A stretch of DNA of 13,033 nucleotides, taken from contig DXGD01000034.1 of the NCBI GenBank assembly GCA_019114115.1, positions 1 to 13,033 on the forward strand, written 5' to 3'. The DNA comes from Candidatus Nesterenkonia stercoripullorum. GTDB lineage: Bacteria; Actinomycetota; Actinomycetes; Actinomycetales; Micrococcaceae. A program made the translations under genes and the position numbers. Positions 7,235-13,033 of this stretch are shown one piece after another (position 1 is the first letter of the stretch; each line of letters begins with the position of its first letter). The notes under the pieces are model-generated. The model did not search any database and had not been told where the DNA came from. It saw only the letters and a list, made by a program, of their open reading frames with translations.

Positions 7235-8043
7235 CGAACCGCGTCCCCTTCGTCGTCAGCTTCGCCGGGACCCGTGTCCTCCGGCAGAAAGTCCACCATA
7301 GCCTGAAAGAGGCTCTCCTGGAGCCAGGTGATGAACGTGTAGATCTCCGCCATGAAGTCGTCTGTGCCTGATCGGCTGCTGGGCCCCTGGCCTGAATCAC
7401 TCGCGTGGGCGTCCTTGCGGGAGCCGCGGCTTCGCGTCACGCGATCATGCAATGCGTCGGCGTCCTCCTGGCTTTCGATGCCGAGCCTCACGGAGAGCAC
7501 CAGCCTGACATCGTTGAGCGCCCGGCCGAAGGCAGGTGCCTGCTCCTCGCTCAGGGCCACCGGCGAGCTTTCCAGCGCCATGCGAGCGAGCCGCAGGTCA
7601 GCCGCCTTGGAAGCGCGCAGCGACGATTCACTGAGCCGACGCAGCTGACTCGCCTCTTCCGGGTCGGCAGAGCCATCTGGGAGCAGCCTGCGCAAGGCCG
7701 GGTCCTGCGGCGGGAGGACCTCTCCAGGCGTGTCCAATCCGGCTAGCTCAGCACTGAAGTGCGCGAATGTCGAAGGGTCCATTCCCCCGGAGTGCTCAGC
7801 CTGGGCCACAGGGTCCGCGTCATCGCTGGCCCCGGAATGGGTCGTGGAGCCGGTGACTTCTGCCCCACCCTGCTCCGGGTCCTGCCCGGCCTCCTGCTGA
7901 GGGGCCTCCGGCTCCACCGGCGCATCGTCGCGAGACTCGAGGAACTGGATGACGTCCCCGCACAGGGAACTGATCACTCGCCGCTCGTGCGCGGCGAGGT
8001 CTGCGCGATATCCAGTTGACGTTGCCCGAAATGCTGTTGCCAC
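7231..8043 (-). CDS. DUF2017 family protein
   Basis: This is an uncharacterised protein conserved in Actinobacteria next to clpS and murI. The start is set at the GTG at 8041-8043, eight bases after the clpS stop, giving 270 residues beginning [24 protein letters not shown] longer reading up to 8262 would run through clpS and is not credible. Recognisable family segments are the N-terminal helix with [10 protein letters not shown] (28-36), [12 protein letters not shown] (112-123), [22 protein letters not shown] (134-155), [16 protein letters not shown] (174-189) and the C-terminal [16 protein letters not shown] (235-250). Two low-complexity inserts, about 38-90 and 193-228, make it longer than I would expect (about 180-200 residues). 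Function is unknown; conserved linkage to ClpS hints at a role near proteolysis or the cell envelope, which is only inference. Confidence 0.85.
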   Translation of the reverse strand: MATAFRATSTGYRADLAAHERRVISSLCGDVIQFLESRDDAPVEPEAPQQEAGQDPEQGGAEVTGSTTHSGASDDADPVAQAEHSGGMDPSTFAHFSAELAGLDTPGEVLPPQDPALRRLLPDGSADPEEASQLRRLSESSLRASKAADLRLARMALESSPVALSEEQAPAFGRALNDVRLVLSVRLGIESQEDADALHDRVTRSRGSRKDAHASDSGQGPSSRSGTDDFMAEIYTFITWLQESLFQAMVDFLPEDTGPGEADDEGDAVR

Positions 8044-8051
8044 GGTACCGC

Positions 8052-8414
8052 TTACTCTCCCTCTTCCAGCGTCGCCTGCAGTCCATAGTGGTGCATCGCA
8101 TGCACGTCCCGCTCCGCGCGCTCCCGGCTTCCGTGAGCGACGACGGCACGGCCCTCGTGGTGCACCTGCATCATCAGATCGTAGGCCTTGGACCGGGAAT
8201 GGCCGAAATAGGACCTGAAAACCCAACTGACGTAAGACATCAGATTGACCGGGTCGTTCCACACCACCACGCGGTACGACCGCGTCGGCAGGGCCTGCTC
8301 AACACCAGCGACCTCAGCGTCGGTCGCCTCAGCTTCGGCGACCTGCTGGCTCAGGTGGACTCCTGGACTACGGTGAGCCCTTAGCGTCAAGGGCGCTCCG
8401 GGAAGGGAAATCAT
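8052..8414 (-). CDS. clpS: ATP-dependent Clp protease adaptor ClpS
   Basis: ClpS binds N-end-rule substrates and hands them to the Clp ATPase (ClpC in Actinobacteria). With the ATG at 8412-8414 the protein is 120 residues. The core is clear: YRVVVWNDPVNLMSYV (N53 and D54 correspond to the N-degron-binding Asn-Asp pair), a YFGHSRSKAYDLMMQVHHEG helix (H85 matching the conserved pocket His) and GRAVVAHGSRERAERDV. The N-terminal ~45 residues are the variable arm that controls ATPase engagement. The start is chosen because TAGAAT lies exactly seven bases upstream, as for leaderless genes. An ATG at 8421-8423 would overlap that box, and the frame continues to 8546 only through repeat DNA. It diverges from pncB and begins the block running to 2606. 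Confidence 0.93.
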   Translation of the reverse strand: MISLPGAPLTLRAHRSPGVHLSQQVAEAEATDAEVAGVEQALPTRSYRVVVWNDPVNLMSYVSWVFRSYFGHSRSKAYDLMMQVHHEGRAVVAHGSRERAERDVHAMHHYGLQATLEEGE

Positions 8415-8421
8415 ACGTGCC

Positions 8422-8427
8422 ATTCTA
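8422..8427 (-). promoter_or_regulatory. Predicted -10 box of clpS (leaderless)
   Basis: On the minus strand GTAGAATGG places TAGAAT seven bases before the ATG at 8414. This is a close match to TAnnnT and nearly identical to the box before the DUF3039 gene (TAGAATGG). No ribosome binding site lies between them, which supports a leaderless message. Confidence 0.55.
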
Positions 8428-8440
8428 CGCGGCAGGACCC

Positions 8441-8460
8441 GGCCTGGGTTGATCCAGGCC
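8441..8460. promoter_or_regulatory. Perfect 7-bp inverted repeat, candidate operator upstream of clpS
   Basis: GGCCTGG (8441-8447) and CCAGGCC (8454-8460) are exact inverted copies separated by six bases (GTTGAT). The repeat covers the place where the clpS -35 element should be (about 8445-8450) in the clpS/pncB divergent gap. A dimeric regulator bound here would block clpS transcription; a hairpin role is the alternative. No known regulator consensus is recognised. Confidence 0.45.
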
Positions 8461-8464
8461 CCTG

Positions 8465-8520
8465 GCTCCGGTCCGCGCTCTGGCACGTGCTCTGGCCGGT
8501 GCTCTGGCCTGCGCTCGGCC
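8465..8520. repeat. Short tandem array with 12-bp period in the clpS/pncB gap
   Basis: The 8-base core GCTCTGGC occurs exactly at 8477, 8489 and 8501, one every 12 bases. A weaker copy lies on each side: GCTCCGGT at 8465 and GCTCGGCC at 8513. Between the first two exact cores the spacer makes the palindrome GCACGTGC (8483-8490). The array lies wholly between the predicted clpS and pncB starts and is not translated under the chosen starts. Confidence 0.7.
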
Positions 8521-8597
8521 CCTCTGCCGGTACGACTCCGGGTCATCCAGTGGGAGAGCCGGCAGGAGAGTCAGTGGGCCAGTCCGCGACGGACCGT

Positions 8598-8603
8598 TAT
8601 GAT
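8598..8603 (+). promoter_or_regulatory. Predicted -10 box of pncB (leaderless)
   Basis: TATGAT differs from the TATAAT consensus by one base and lies seven bases before the GTG at 8611. The ATG pairs at 8599 and 8602 fall inside the box, so they are unlikely starts. No Shine-Dalgarno sequence is near any candidate start. The -35 position (about 8575-8580) shows no clear element. Confidence 0.5.
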
Positions 8604-8610
8604 GAATCCC

Positions 8611-9927
8611 GTGATGACAGCGCCCCCAGGCTCCACTGCCCTGCTCACCGACCACTATGAGCTCACGATGGTTCAAGCCGCGCTACGGTCCGGCGCAGCA
8701 TCGCGACGCTGCGTCTTCGAAGTGTTCGCCCGTCGTCTTCCCCAGGGGCGCCGATACGGCGTCTTCGCCGGCAGCGGGCGCCTGCTGGAAGGACTCAAGC
8801 ACTTCCAGTTCCAGGAGGCGGAGCTGCGCTGGCTGGAATCTCGTGGCATCGTGGACACGCGCACGCTGGACTTTCTGGCCGACTACCGATTCAACGGCTC
8901 CATCTCGGGATACGCCGAAGGTGAAGTGTATTTTCCGGGGTCCCCGGTGCTCCGCGTGGAAGGCAGCTTCGCCGAGGCCTGCCTGCTGGAGACCTATGTC
9001 CTGTCCGTGCTCAATCACGATTCCGCCATCGCCTCAGCAGCATCCCGGATTACGACGGCGGCCTCCGGACGCCCCTGCGTCGAGATGGGCTCACGCAGGA
9101 CGCAGGAGCACAGTGCAGCGGCCGCTGCCCGTGCCGCGATCATCACCGGTTTCGCGGCCACCTCGAACTTGGAGGCAGGGCGCACCTGGGACCTGCCGAC
9201 ACTGGGCACAGCCGCGCATGCCTTCACGCTGCTCCACGACACCGAGGAAGAAGCCTTCCGCGCCCAGGTGGAGGCTTTCGGGCCGAGCACCTCCTTGCTC
9301 GTCGACACCTACGACGTCGAAGCGGCCGTCCGCCGGGCAGTCGCCATCGCAGGCCGTGAGCTGGGAGCCGTTCGCCTGGACTCTGGTGATCTGCTTGCCC
9401 TCGCCCACGAGGTGCGCGGCCAGCTCGACGCGCTGGGGAATACGGAGACCGGCATCATCGTCACCTCCGATCTGGACGAGTACGCCATCGCGCGGCTGCA
9501 GTCGGCGCCGGTGACCTCCTACGGTGTCGGCACGCAGCTGGTGACCGGCTCCGGCGCGCCCACTGCCTCGATGGTCTATAAGCTCGTCGAACGGGAGAAT
9601 TCGGACGGCCAGTCCACCCCTGTCGCCAAGAAGGCCACGGCGAAGTCCAGCCTGGGCGGGGTGAAGCACCCACTGCGCTCCTATACCCCGCAGGGGGTGG
9701 CCGAGGCTGAGCTGATCGGTGTGGACCGGGAGCCTGACGCCTCGGGATCGGCCACCCGCAGGCTTCTGGTGCCTCTCGTCGTCGACGGGGAGATCGCCGA
9801 GGAAGCCACCGGGCCCGGGGCCGTGCACGCTGGTATCCGCCGGCACCGGGATTCTGTGGCAGAGCTCCCATCGGCGGCGACGCGGCTCCAGGACGGCGAC
9901 CCCGTGCTCCCCACGCTGTACAGCTGA
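8611..9927 (+). CDS. pncB: Nicotinate phosphoribosyltransferase
   Basis: PncB joins nicotinic acid with PRPP to give nicotinate mononucleotide, driven by ATP, the entry step of the Preiss-Handler route to NAD. With the GTG at 8611 the protein has 438 residues, normal for the family. It starts with STALLTDHYELTM (8-20), the conserved N-terminal motif. Further signatures are EVFARRLPQGRRYGVFAG (37-54), EMGSRRTQEHSAAAAARAA (158-176), GFAATSNLEAG (180-190), GTAAHAF with the likely phosphorylated H203, and RLDSGDLLALAHEVR (255-269), which binds the phosphoribosyl group. The frame is open to 8449, but that part encodes repeat DNA and has no start signals. pncA follows 85 bases downstream on the same strand and supplies its substrate. 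Confidence 0.95.
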   Translation: MMTAPPGSTALLTDHYELTMVQAALRSGAASRRCVFEVFARRLPQGRRYGVFAGSGRLLEGLKHFQFQEAELRWLESRGIVDTRTLDFLADYRFNGSISGYAEGEVYFPGSPVLRVEGSFAEACLLETYVLSVLNHDSAIASAASRITTAASGRPCVEMGSRRTQEHSAAAAARAAIITGFAATSNLEAGRTWDLPTLGTAAHAFTLLHDTEEEAFRAQVEAFGPSTSLLVDTYDVEAAVRRAVAIAGRELGAVRLDSGDLLALAHEVRGQLDALGNTETGIIVTSDLDEYAIARLQSAPVTSYGVGTQLVTGSGAPTASMVYKLVERENSDGQSTPVAKKATAKSSLGGVKHPLRSYTPQGVAEAELIGVDREPDASGSATRRLLVPLVVDGEIAEEATGPGAVHAGIRRHRDSVAELPSAATRLQDGDPVLPTLYS

Positions 9928-9953
9928 AGACGGCCTGTGCCTCCTTGCTCACA

Positions 9954-9967
9954 GCGCCCCCGGGCGC
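9954..9967. other. GC-rich hairpin between pncB and pncA
   Basis: GCGCC at 9954-9958 pairs with GGCGC at 9963-9967 over a 4-base loop. It lies 27 bases after the pncB stop and just before a possible TAGCGT -10 box at 9976-9981. It could weaken read-through from pncB or sit in a pncA promoter. It has no T tract, so a terminator call is uncertain. Confidence 0.3.
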
Positions 9968-9999
9968 AGACATAGTAGCGTAGGAGATCACATCTTTTG

Positions 10000-10005
10000 A
10001 GGAGG
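10000..10005 (+). promoter_or_regulatory. Strong ribosome binding site of pncA
   Basis: AGGAGG lies seven bases before the GTG at 10013. It fixes the start codon and contrasts with the leaderless starts elsewhere in the window. A TAGCGT box at 9976-9981 could give pncA its own short-leader transcript in addition to read-through from pncB. Confidence 0.75.
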
Positions 10006-10012
10006 AGATCCT

Positions 10013-10657
10013 GTGGCCGAAGCGCTCATCATCGTCGATGTCCAGAACGACTTCTGTGAAGGCGGTGCGCTCGCCGTCACCGGGGGTGCGCAGATCGCCA
10101 GTGACATCAGTGAGTTCCTCGAGGAGCACCACGCGGACTTCGACGTCGTGGTCACCACTCAGGACTGGCATATCGACCCGGGGAAGCACTTCTCGCAGAA
10201 TCCCGACTACCGGGTGAGCTGGCCCGTGCACTGCGTGGCCGGGACTCCAGGGGCCGAGCTGCACCCCAATCTGGACACGGACTACATTGGCGCGCGATTC
10301 CTCAAAGGGCAGTTCTCCGACGGATACTCCGGCTTCGAAGGCCTAGAGGGAGATCCGGAGAAAGTCGGCACACTCGAGGGCGAGAAGGGCACACGAGTCG
10401 AGCCCGCCGATGCTGTCACCTCAGATGCCGTGGACCTGCACGCCTGGCTCGACGCAGAAGACGTGGACACTGTGACCATCGTCGGTCTTGCCACGGACCA
10501 CTGCGTCCGGGCGACTGCGCTCGACGCCGTCGAGAACGACTACCACGTCAGGGTCATCACGGAGCTCACCGCGGGAGTCGACGACGACGCCGTCGCCTCC
10601 ACCTACTCAGAGTTCGAAGAGGCCGAGATCGAGCTCATCAGCGTCGAGGACTTCTGA
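10013..10657 (+). CDS. pncA: Nicotinamidase
   Basis: PncA hydrolyses nicotinamide to nicotinate and ammonia, feeding PncB. The same enzyme type activates pyrazinamide in mycobacteria. The 214-residue protein has the isochorismatase-like fold with a complete active site: D9 in IIVDVQNDF, K98 in RFLKGQFSDGYSGFEG, and the nucleophile C164 in GLATDHCVRATALDA. Metal ligands are D51, H53 and H59 in TQDWHIDPGKHF. The protein is rich in Asp and Glu, especially after residue 110 and in the C-terminal 30 residues. The GTG start follows an AGGAGG site. Placement after pncB on the same strand supports a salvage pair, and it ends at a hairpin facing the helicase gene. Confidence 0.96.
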   Translation: MAEALIIVDVQNDFCEGGALAVTGGAQIASDISEFLEEHHADFDVVVTTQDWHIDPGKHFSQNPDYRVSWPVHCVAGTPGAELHPNLDTDYIGARFLKGQFSDGYSGFEGLEGDPEKVGTLEGEKGTRVEPADAVTSDAVDLHAWLDAEDVDTVTIVGLATDHCVRATALDAVENDYHVRVITELTAGVDDDAVASTYSEFEEAEIELISVEDF

Positions 10658-10671
10658 AGCCTCCCGCACGC

Positions 10672-10693
10672 GGCGCCCCGGTGGCCGGGGGCC
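10672..10693. terminator. Bidirectional hairpin between pncA and the helicase gene
   Basis: GGC plus CCCCGG (10672-10674, 10676-10681) pairs with CCGGGG plus GCC (10685-10693): nine base pairs with one bulged G (10675) and a TGG loop. It fills most of the 37-base space between convergent stops. As is common in GC-rich genomes it lacks a real T tract, so strength is uncertain. Confidence 0.55.
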
Positions 10694-10694
10694 T

Positions 10695-12488
10695 TCAGTT
10701 CCGTCCGACGAACCAGTTCTGCAGCTTCTTCAAACGCGCTTCGAGCTGGGCCTGGGAGGCCTGACCCACGGCAGGGCCTCCGCAGGAATCGCGCAGCTTA
10801 TTGTGCACGCTGCCCTGATGCATGCCGGTCTTCGCCGAATAGGCCGAGACCGATGAGTTCAGCTGCCCCCGCAGTTCCTTCAGCCGCCGATGATCCACCA
10901 CGTCTGAACGCCCCTCATCGGCCGCATGACCGGCAGGGCGACGCTTGATGTGATCTGCCTGGTGCTGACGAAGCAGCGTGGACACCTGTTCAGGCTCCAG
11001 CAGCCCCGGGATCCCGAGGAAGTCCATCTCCTCATCGGACCCGACGGCGCCGCCCATGCCGAATTCGTCCCCATCGAAGAGCACCCTGTCGAAGGAGGCG
11101 TTCGAATGCAGGGCTGCGAACTCGCCGCGCGCGAGCTCCGAGGACGCCTGGTCCTCCTGGTTGGCCTCCTCGAGCAGCTCATCGTCAAGGCCTTCGTCCT
11201 CGTCCTCGGCGGACTGCGGCTTCTCCAGCGCGTGGTCGCGTTCGAGCTCCATCTCATTGGCCAGGTCCGTCAGCACCGGGACCGAAGGCAGGAACACGCT
11301 GGCGACTTCGGCCTTCTTGCGCAGGCGCACGAACCTGCCCACGGCCTGTGCGAAGAACAGCGGGGTCGACGTCGACGTCGCGTAGACTCCGACGCACAGC
11401 CGCGGCACGTCAACGCCCTCAGAGACCATCCGCACTGCCACCATCCACAGCTTGGAACTATCGGCGTCGAAGTCCTCGATGCGCTGTGAGGCGTCCTTAT
11501 CGTCTGAAAGGACGATAGTGGTCTTCTGCCCGGTCAGCGCATCCAGTTGAGCGGCGTAGGCCCGGGCGGCCTCATGATCGGTGGCGATGACGAGCCCGCC
11601 GGCATCCTCGATGCGGTCACGGACCTTCATCAGGCGCTTATGCGCTGCCGCGAGGACCGAGGGGATCCACTCCCCCTCGGGATTCAGCGCCGTGCGCCAG
11701 GCCTGTTGCGTGATGTCCTTCGTCGCTGCCTCGCCCAGCTGGGCTTCCATCTCCTCGCCCGTGGAGGTGCGCCACCGCATCGCGCCGGAGTAGGCCATGA
11801 ACACCACAGGACGAACGACGCGATCCTTCAGGGCCGGGCCATAGCCGTAGGAGTAGTCGGCTCGCGAACGCCGGGCGCCGTCGGCATCTTCGACGTAGTC
11901 AACGAACGGGATCGGCGAGGTGTCCGAACGAAAGGGCGTCCCGGTCAGGGCGAGCCTGCGCACCGCCGGCTCGAATGCGTCGCGCACGCCATCGCCCCAG
12001 GAGAGCGCATCGCCGGCATGGTGAATCTCGTCGAAGACGACCAGCGTCCGCGCGGCCTCCGTCTTGTTCCGGTGCAGCGCCGGCTTATTCGCGACCTGGG
12101 CGTATGTGACGGCGACCCCGATGAACTGCCGGCCGTGGCGGCCATCCGAGTTCTTGAAATTCGGGTCGATGGCCAACCCGACCCGCGCCGCCGCATCGGC
12201 CCACTGACGCTTCAGGTGCTCTGTCGGCGCGACGACATAGAGCCTGTTGACCTCACCGGATTCGACCAGGAGTTTGGCCACACGCAGCGCGAAGGTCGTC
12301 TTGCCCGCACCCGGGGTGGCAACTGCCAGGAAGTCTTTCGGACGACGCCGGATATAGAGGTCCAGTGCCTCCTGCTGCCACTGGCGCAGACTGCCCGCCG
12401 TGCCGTGGGCGGCGCGGTGCGGGTACACCGGTGGCAATGAAGCACCGAGGTCGGTGCCGACATCGAAAAGCGTTTCTGATTCAGACAC
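10695..12488 (-). CDS. DEAD/DEAH-type superfamily 2 helicase
   Basis: A 597-residue SF2 ATPase. Motifs in order: LRQWQQEAL (34-42), Walker A ATPGAGKTT (57-65), DEIH box VVFDEIHHAGD (150-160), LTGTPFR (181-187), VSEGVDVPRL (355-364) and motif VI QAVGRFVR (381-388). These cover both RecA-like lobes. After residue 400 come an acidic stretch (427-447) and a C-terminal region ending SSVSAYSAKTGMHQGSVHNK and LKKLQNW, which I recognise as a conserved tail of an actinobacterial helicase family often found beside DUF3039. The layout resembles XPB-like or type III restriction-type SF2 enzymes, but no nuclease motif is visible. Its substrate is unknown. The start is the only in-frame choice, GTG at 12488; a GAGGAT lies 14 bases upstream, too far for a good ribosome site. 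Confidence 0.9.
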   Translation of the reverse strand: MSESETLFDVGTDLGASLPPVYPHRAAHGTAGSLRQWQQEALDLYIRRRPKDFLAVATPGAGKTTFALRVAKLLVESGEVNRLYVVAPTEHLKRQWADAAARVGLAIDPNFKNSDGRHGRQFIGVAVTYAQVANKPALHRNKTEAARTLVVFDEIHHAGDALSWGDGVRDAFEPAVRRLALTGTPFRSDTSPIPFVDYVEDADGARRSRADYSYGYGPALKDRVVRPVVFMAYSGAMRWRTSTGEEMEAQLGEAATKDITQQAWRTALNPEGEWIPSVLAAAHKRLMKVRDRIEDAGGLVIATDHEAARAYAAQLDALTGQKTTIVLSDDKDASQRIEDFDADSSKLWMVAVRMVSEGVDVPRLCVGVYATSTSTPLFFAQAVGRFVRLRKKAEVASVFLPSVPVLTDLANEMELERDHALEKPQSAEDEDEGLDDELLEEANQEDQASSELARGEFAALHSNASFDRVLFDGDEFGMGGAVGSDEEMDFLGIPGLLEPEQVSTLLRQHQADHIKRRPAGHAADEGRSDVVDHRRLKELRGQLNSSVSAYSAKTGMHQGSVHNKLRDSCGGPAVGQASQAQLEARLKKLQNWFVGRN

Positions 12489-12559
12489 AGGTGTTACGTC
12501 AGATCCTCACCGTTTGAGGTCGGGCAGGGCGGAAGGAACGGCTCTCGGCCGGCGAGACG

Positions 12560-12961
12560 TTAGTTCTTCCCGAAGCCGAAGAACCCGCGCTTGCCTGACG
12601 ATCCTTCGTTCGACCCTTCGCCCGAGCCGCCTCCGGTGAGCTCTTCATAGATCTCTTTGCACTCAGGGCAGATGGGGAACTTCTCCGGATCACGGGAGGG
12701 CGTCCACACTTTGCCGCACAGCGCGACGACGGCGCCGCCGTCCAGGGCGGACTCCATGATCTTGTTCTTGTCCACGTAATGCGCGAACCGCTCGTGATCG
12801 CCCGGTTCGGAGAGCTGTGCCTGATGCTCACGCTCAATGGTCGCCGCACCGCCCGGTACCGGTTCCGTGGTCGTCTCGGACATCGTCGCCGGCGCCGGGG
12901 CCATCGATCGCGCAGCGAGAGACGGCAGGCTTGCCGGAGATAGGGAATCAGAGGTGGTCAT
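12560..12961 (-). CDS. DUF3039 family protein, putative zinc-binding
   Basis: The 133-residue product has the conserved DUF3039 core at about 55-107: HERFAHYVDKNKIMESALDG, ALCGKVWTPSRDP and FPICPECKEIYEEL. H61, C82, C98 and C101 could hold one zinc ion. The N-terminal 40 residues are low complexity, and the end is a Gly/Ser/Glu-rich linker with a basic-aromatic tail (KRGFFGFGKN). The start is the ATG at 12959-12961, because TAGAAT lies seven bases upstream, as in clpS. An open frame up to 13021 would translate promoter DNA. It lies 71 bases upstream of the helicase gene on the same strand, a pairing recurring in Actinobacteria. No function is known; the zinc site is inferred from residue spacing. 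Confidence 0.85.
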   Translation of the reverse strand: MTTSDSLSPASLPSLAARSMAPAPATMSETTTEPVPGGAATIEREHQAQLSEPGDHERFAHYVDKNKIMESALDGGAVVALCGKVWTPSRDPEKFPICPECKEIYEELTGGGSGEGSNEGSSGKRGFFGFGKN

Positions 12962-12968
12962 GCGCTCC

Positions 12969-12974
12969 ATTCTA
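12969..12974 (-). promoter_or_regulatory. Predicted -10 box of the DUF3039 gene (leaderless)
   Basis: On the minus strand CTAGAATGG puts TAGAAT seven bases (GGAGCGC) before the ATG at 12961, matching the clpS arrangement base for base through TAGAATGG. The GGAG in the spacer is too close to the ATG to act as a normal ribosome binding site. The -35 region (about 12992-12997) shows no strong element. Confidence 0.5.
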
Positions 12975-13033
12975 GCCCGCGCTGAGCGCCTCGCCCAGCA
13001 GCCAGTCCCAGAGTAATGCACGCCATAGCGAGA

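Noticed and set aside
8044..8262. Upstream part of the DUF2017 frame.
   Set aside because: It lies over the clpS coding region in another frame and shows no family similarity.
8415..8546. N-terminal extension of ClpS with an Arg/Pro/Glu-His repeat (PEH/PER units).
   Set aside because: It is the reading of the 12-bp array and the predicted promoter; ClpS proteins do not carry such a start, and TAGAAT seven bases before the ATG at 8414 fits better.
8524..8565. CTGCCGG (8524-8530) and CCGGCAG (8559-8565) as a stem-loop upstream of pncB.
   Set aside because: The arms are 28 bases apart, and matches of this size are expected by chance at this GC content.
8449..8610. Open frame upstream of and in frame with pncB, adding about 54 residues.
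   Set aside because: No ribosome binding site, repeat-derived sequence, and the family N-terminal motif begins just after 8611.
11366..11383. GACGTC/GTCGAC alternation in the helicase gene.
   Set aside because: It encodes an ordinary Ser/Thr run (TSTST) and needs no separate explanation.
10695..12488. Helicase as part of a restriction or anti-phage defence system.
   Set aside because: No nuclease, methyltransferase or other defence gene is adjacent, and the neighbourhood is conserved housekeeping sequence.
12543..12557. TCTCG-GCCGG-CGAGA hairpin just after the DUF3039 stop.
   Set aside because: Only five base pairs and no T tract; too weak to call a terminator between two probably co-transcribed genes.
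12962..13021. Longer DUF3039 start at the window edge.
   Set aside because: The extra 20 codons cover the TAGAAT box and show no similarity to the family.

Overview
The window is GC-rich bacterial chromosome with dense, mostly minus-strand genes and 4-base start/stop overlaps. GTG starts are frequent, and several starts sit 6-7 bases after a TAnnnT -10 box with no ribosome binding site, which is typical of leaderless mRNAs in Actinobacteria. Gene content (DUF3039, DUF2017, ClpS, the actinobacterial C-terminal domain of the helicase) and the order clpS - DUF2017 - murI - MBL - rph - rdgB point to Actinomycetota. Order Micrococcales, Micrococcaceae-like (Arthrobacter/Nesterenkonia type), is the best guess from protein similarity recalled from memory. 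No mobile element, CRISPR array, rRNA or tRNA was seen.

Layout: 1-1715 (minus) holds the 5' part of sbcC and all of sbcD, the SbcCD DNA-end nuclease. Facing away from it, 1777-2580 (plus) encodes a cut-down relative of ADP-ribosylglycohydrolases lacking most catalytic residues. From 8414 down to 2606 (minus) runs a long tightly packed block: clpS, DUF2017, murI, an MBL-fold hydrolase, then after a 131-base gap rph, rdgB and a DnaQ-like exonuclease with a BRCT domain. The block combines N-degron proteolysis, D-glutamate supply for peptidoglycan, a probable cyclic-nucleotide phosphodiesterase, RNA 3'-end trimming, clean-up of non-canonical NTPs and DNA repair. Diverging from clpS, pncB and pncA (8611-10657, plus) form a two-step NAD salvage route from nicotinamide to nicotinate mononucleotide. 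A hairpin at 10672-10693 separates pncA from the convergent helicase and DUF3039 genes (10695-12961, minus).

Most of the window is conserved housekeeping sequence. The parts worth a second look are the degenerate ADP-ribosylglycohydrolase-like gene, the face-to-face leaderless promoters between it and sbcD, and the clpS/pncB intergenic region, which carries a perfect 7-base inverted repeat over the predicted clpS -35 position and an array with a 12-base period. Other candidates are the acidic tail on RdgB and the little-studied DUF3039/helicase pair. I see no clear evidence of a wholly new multi-gene system.
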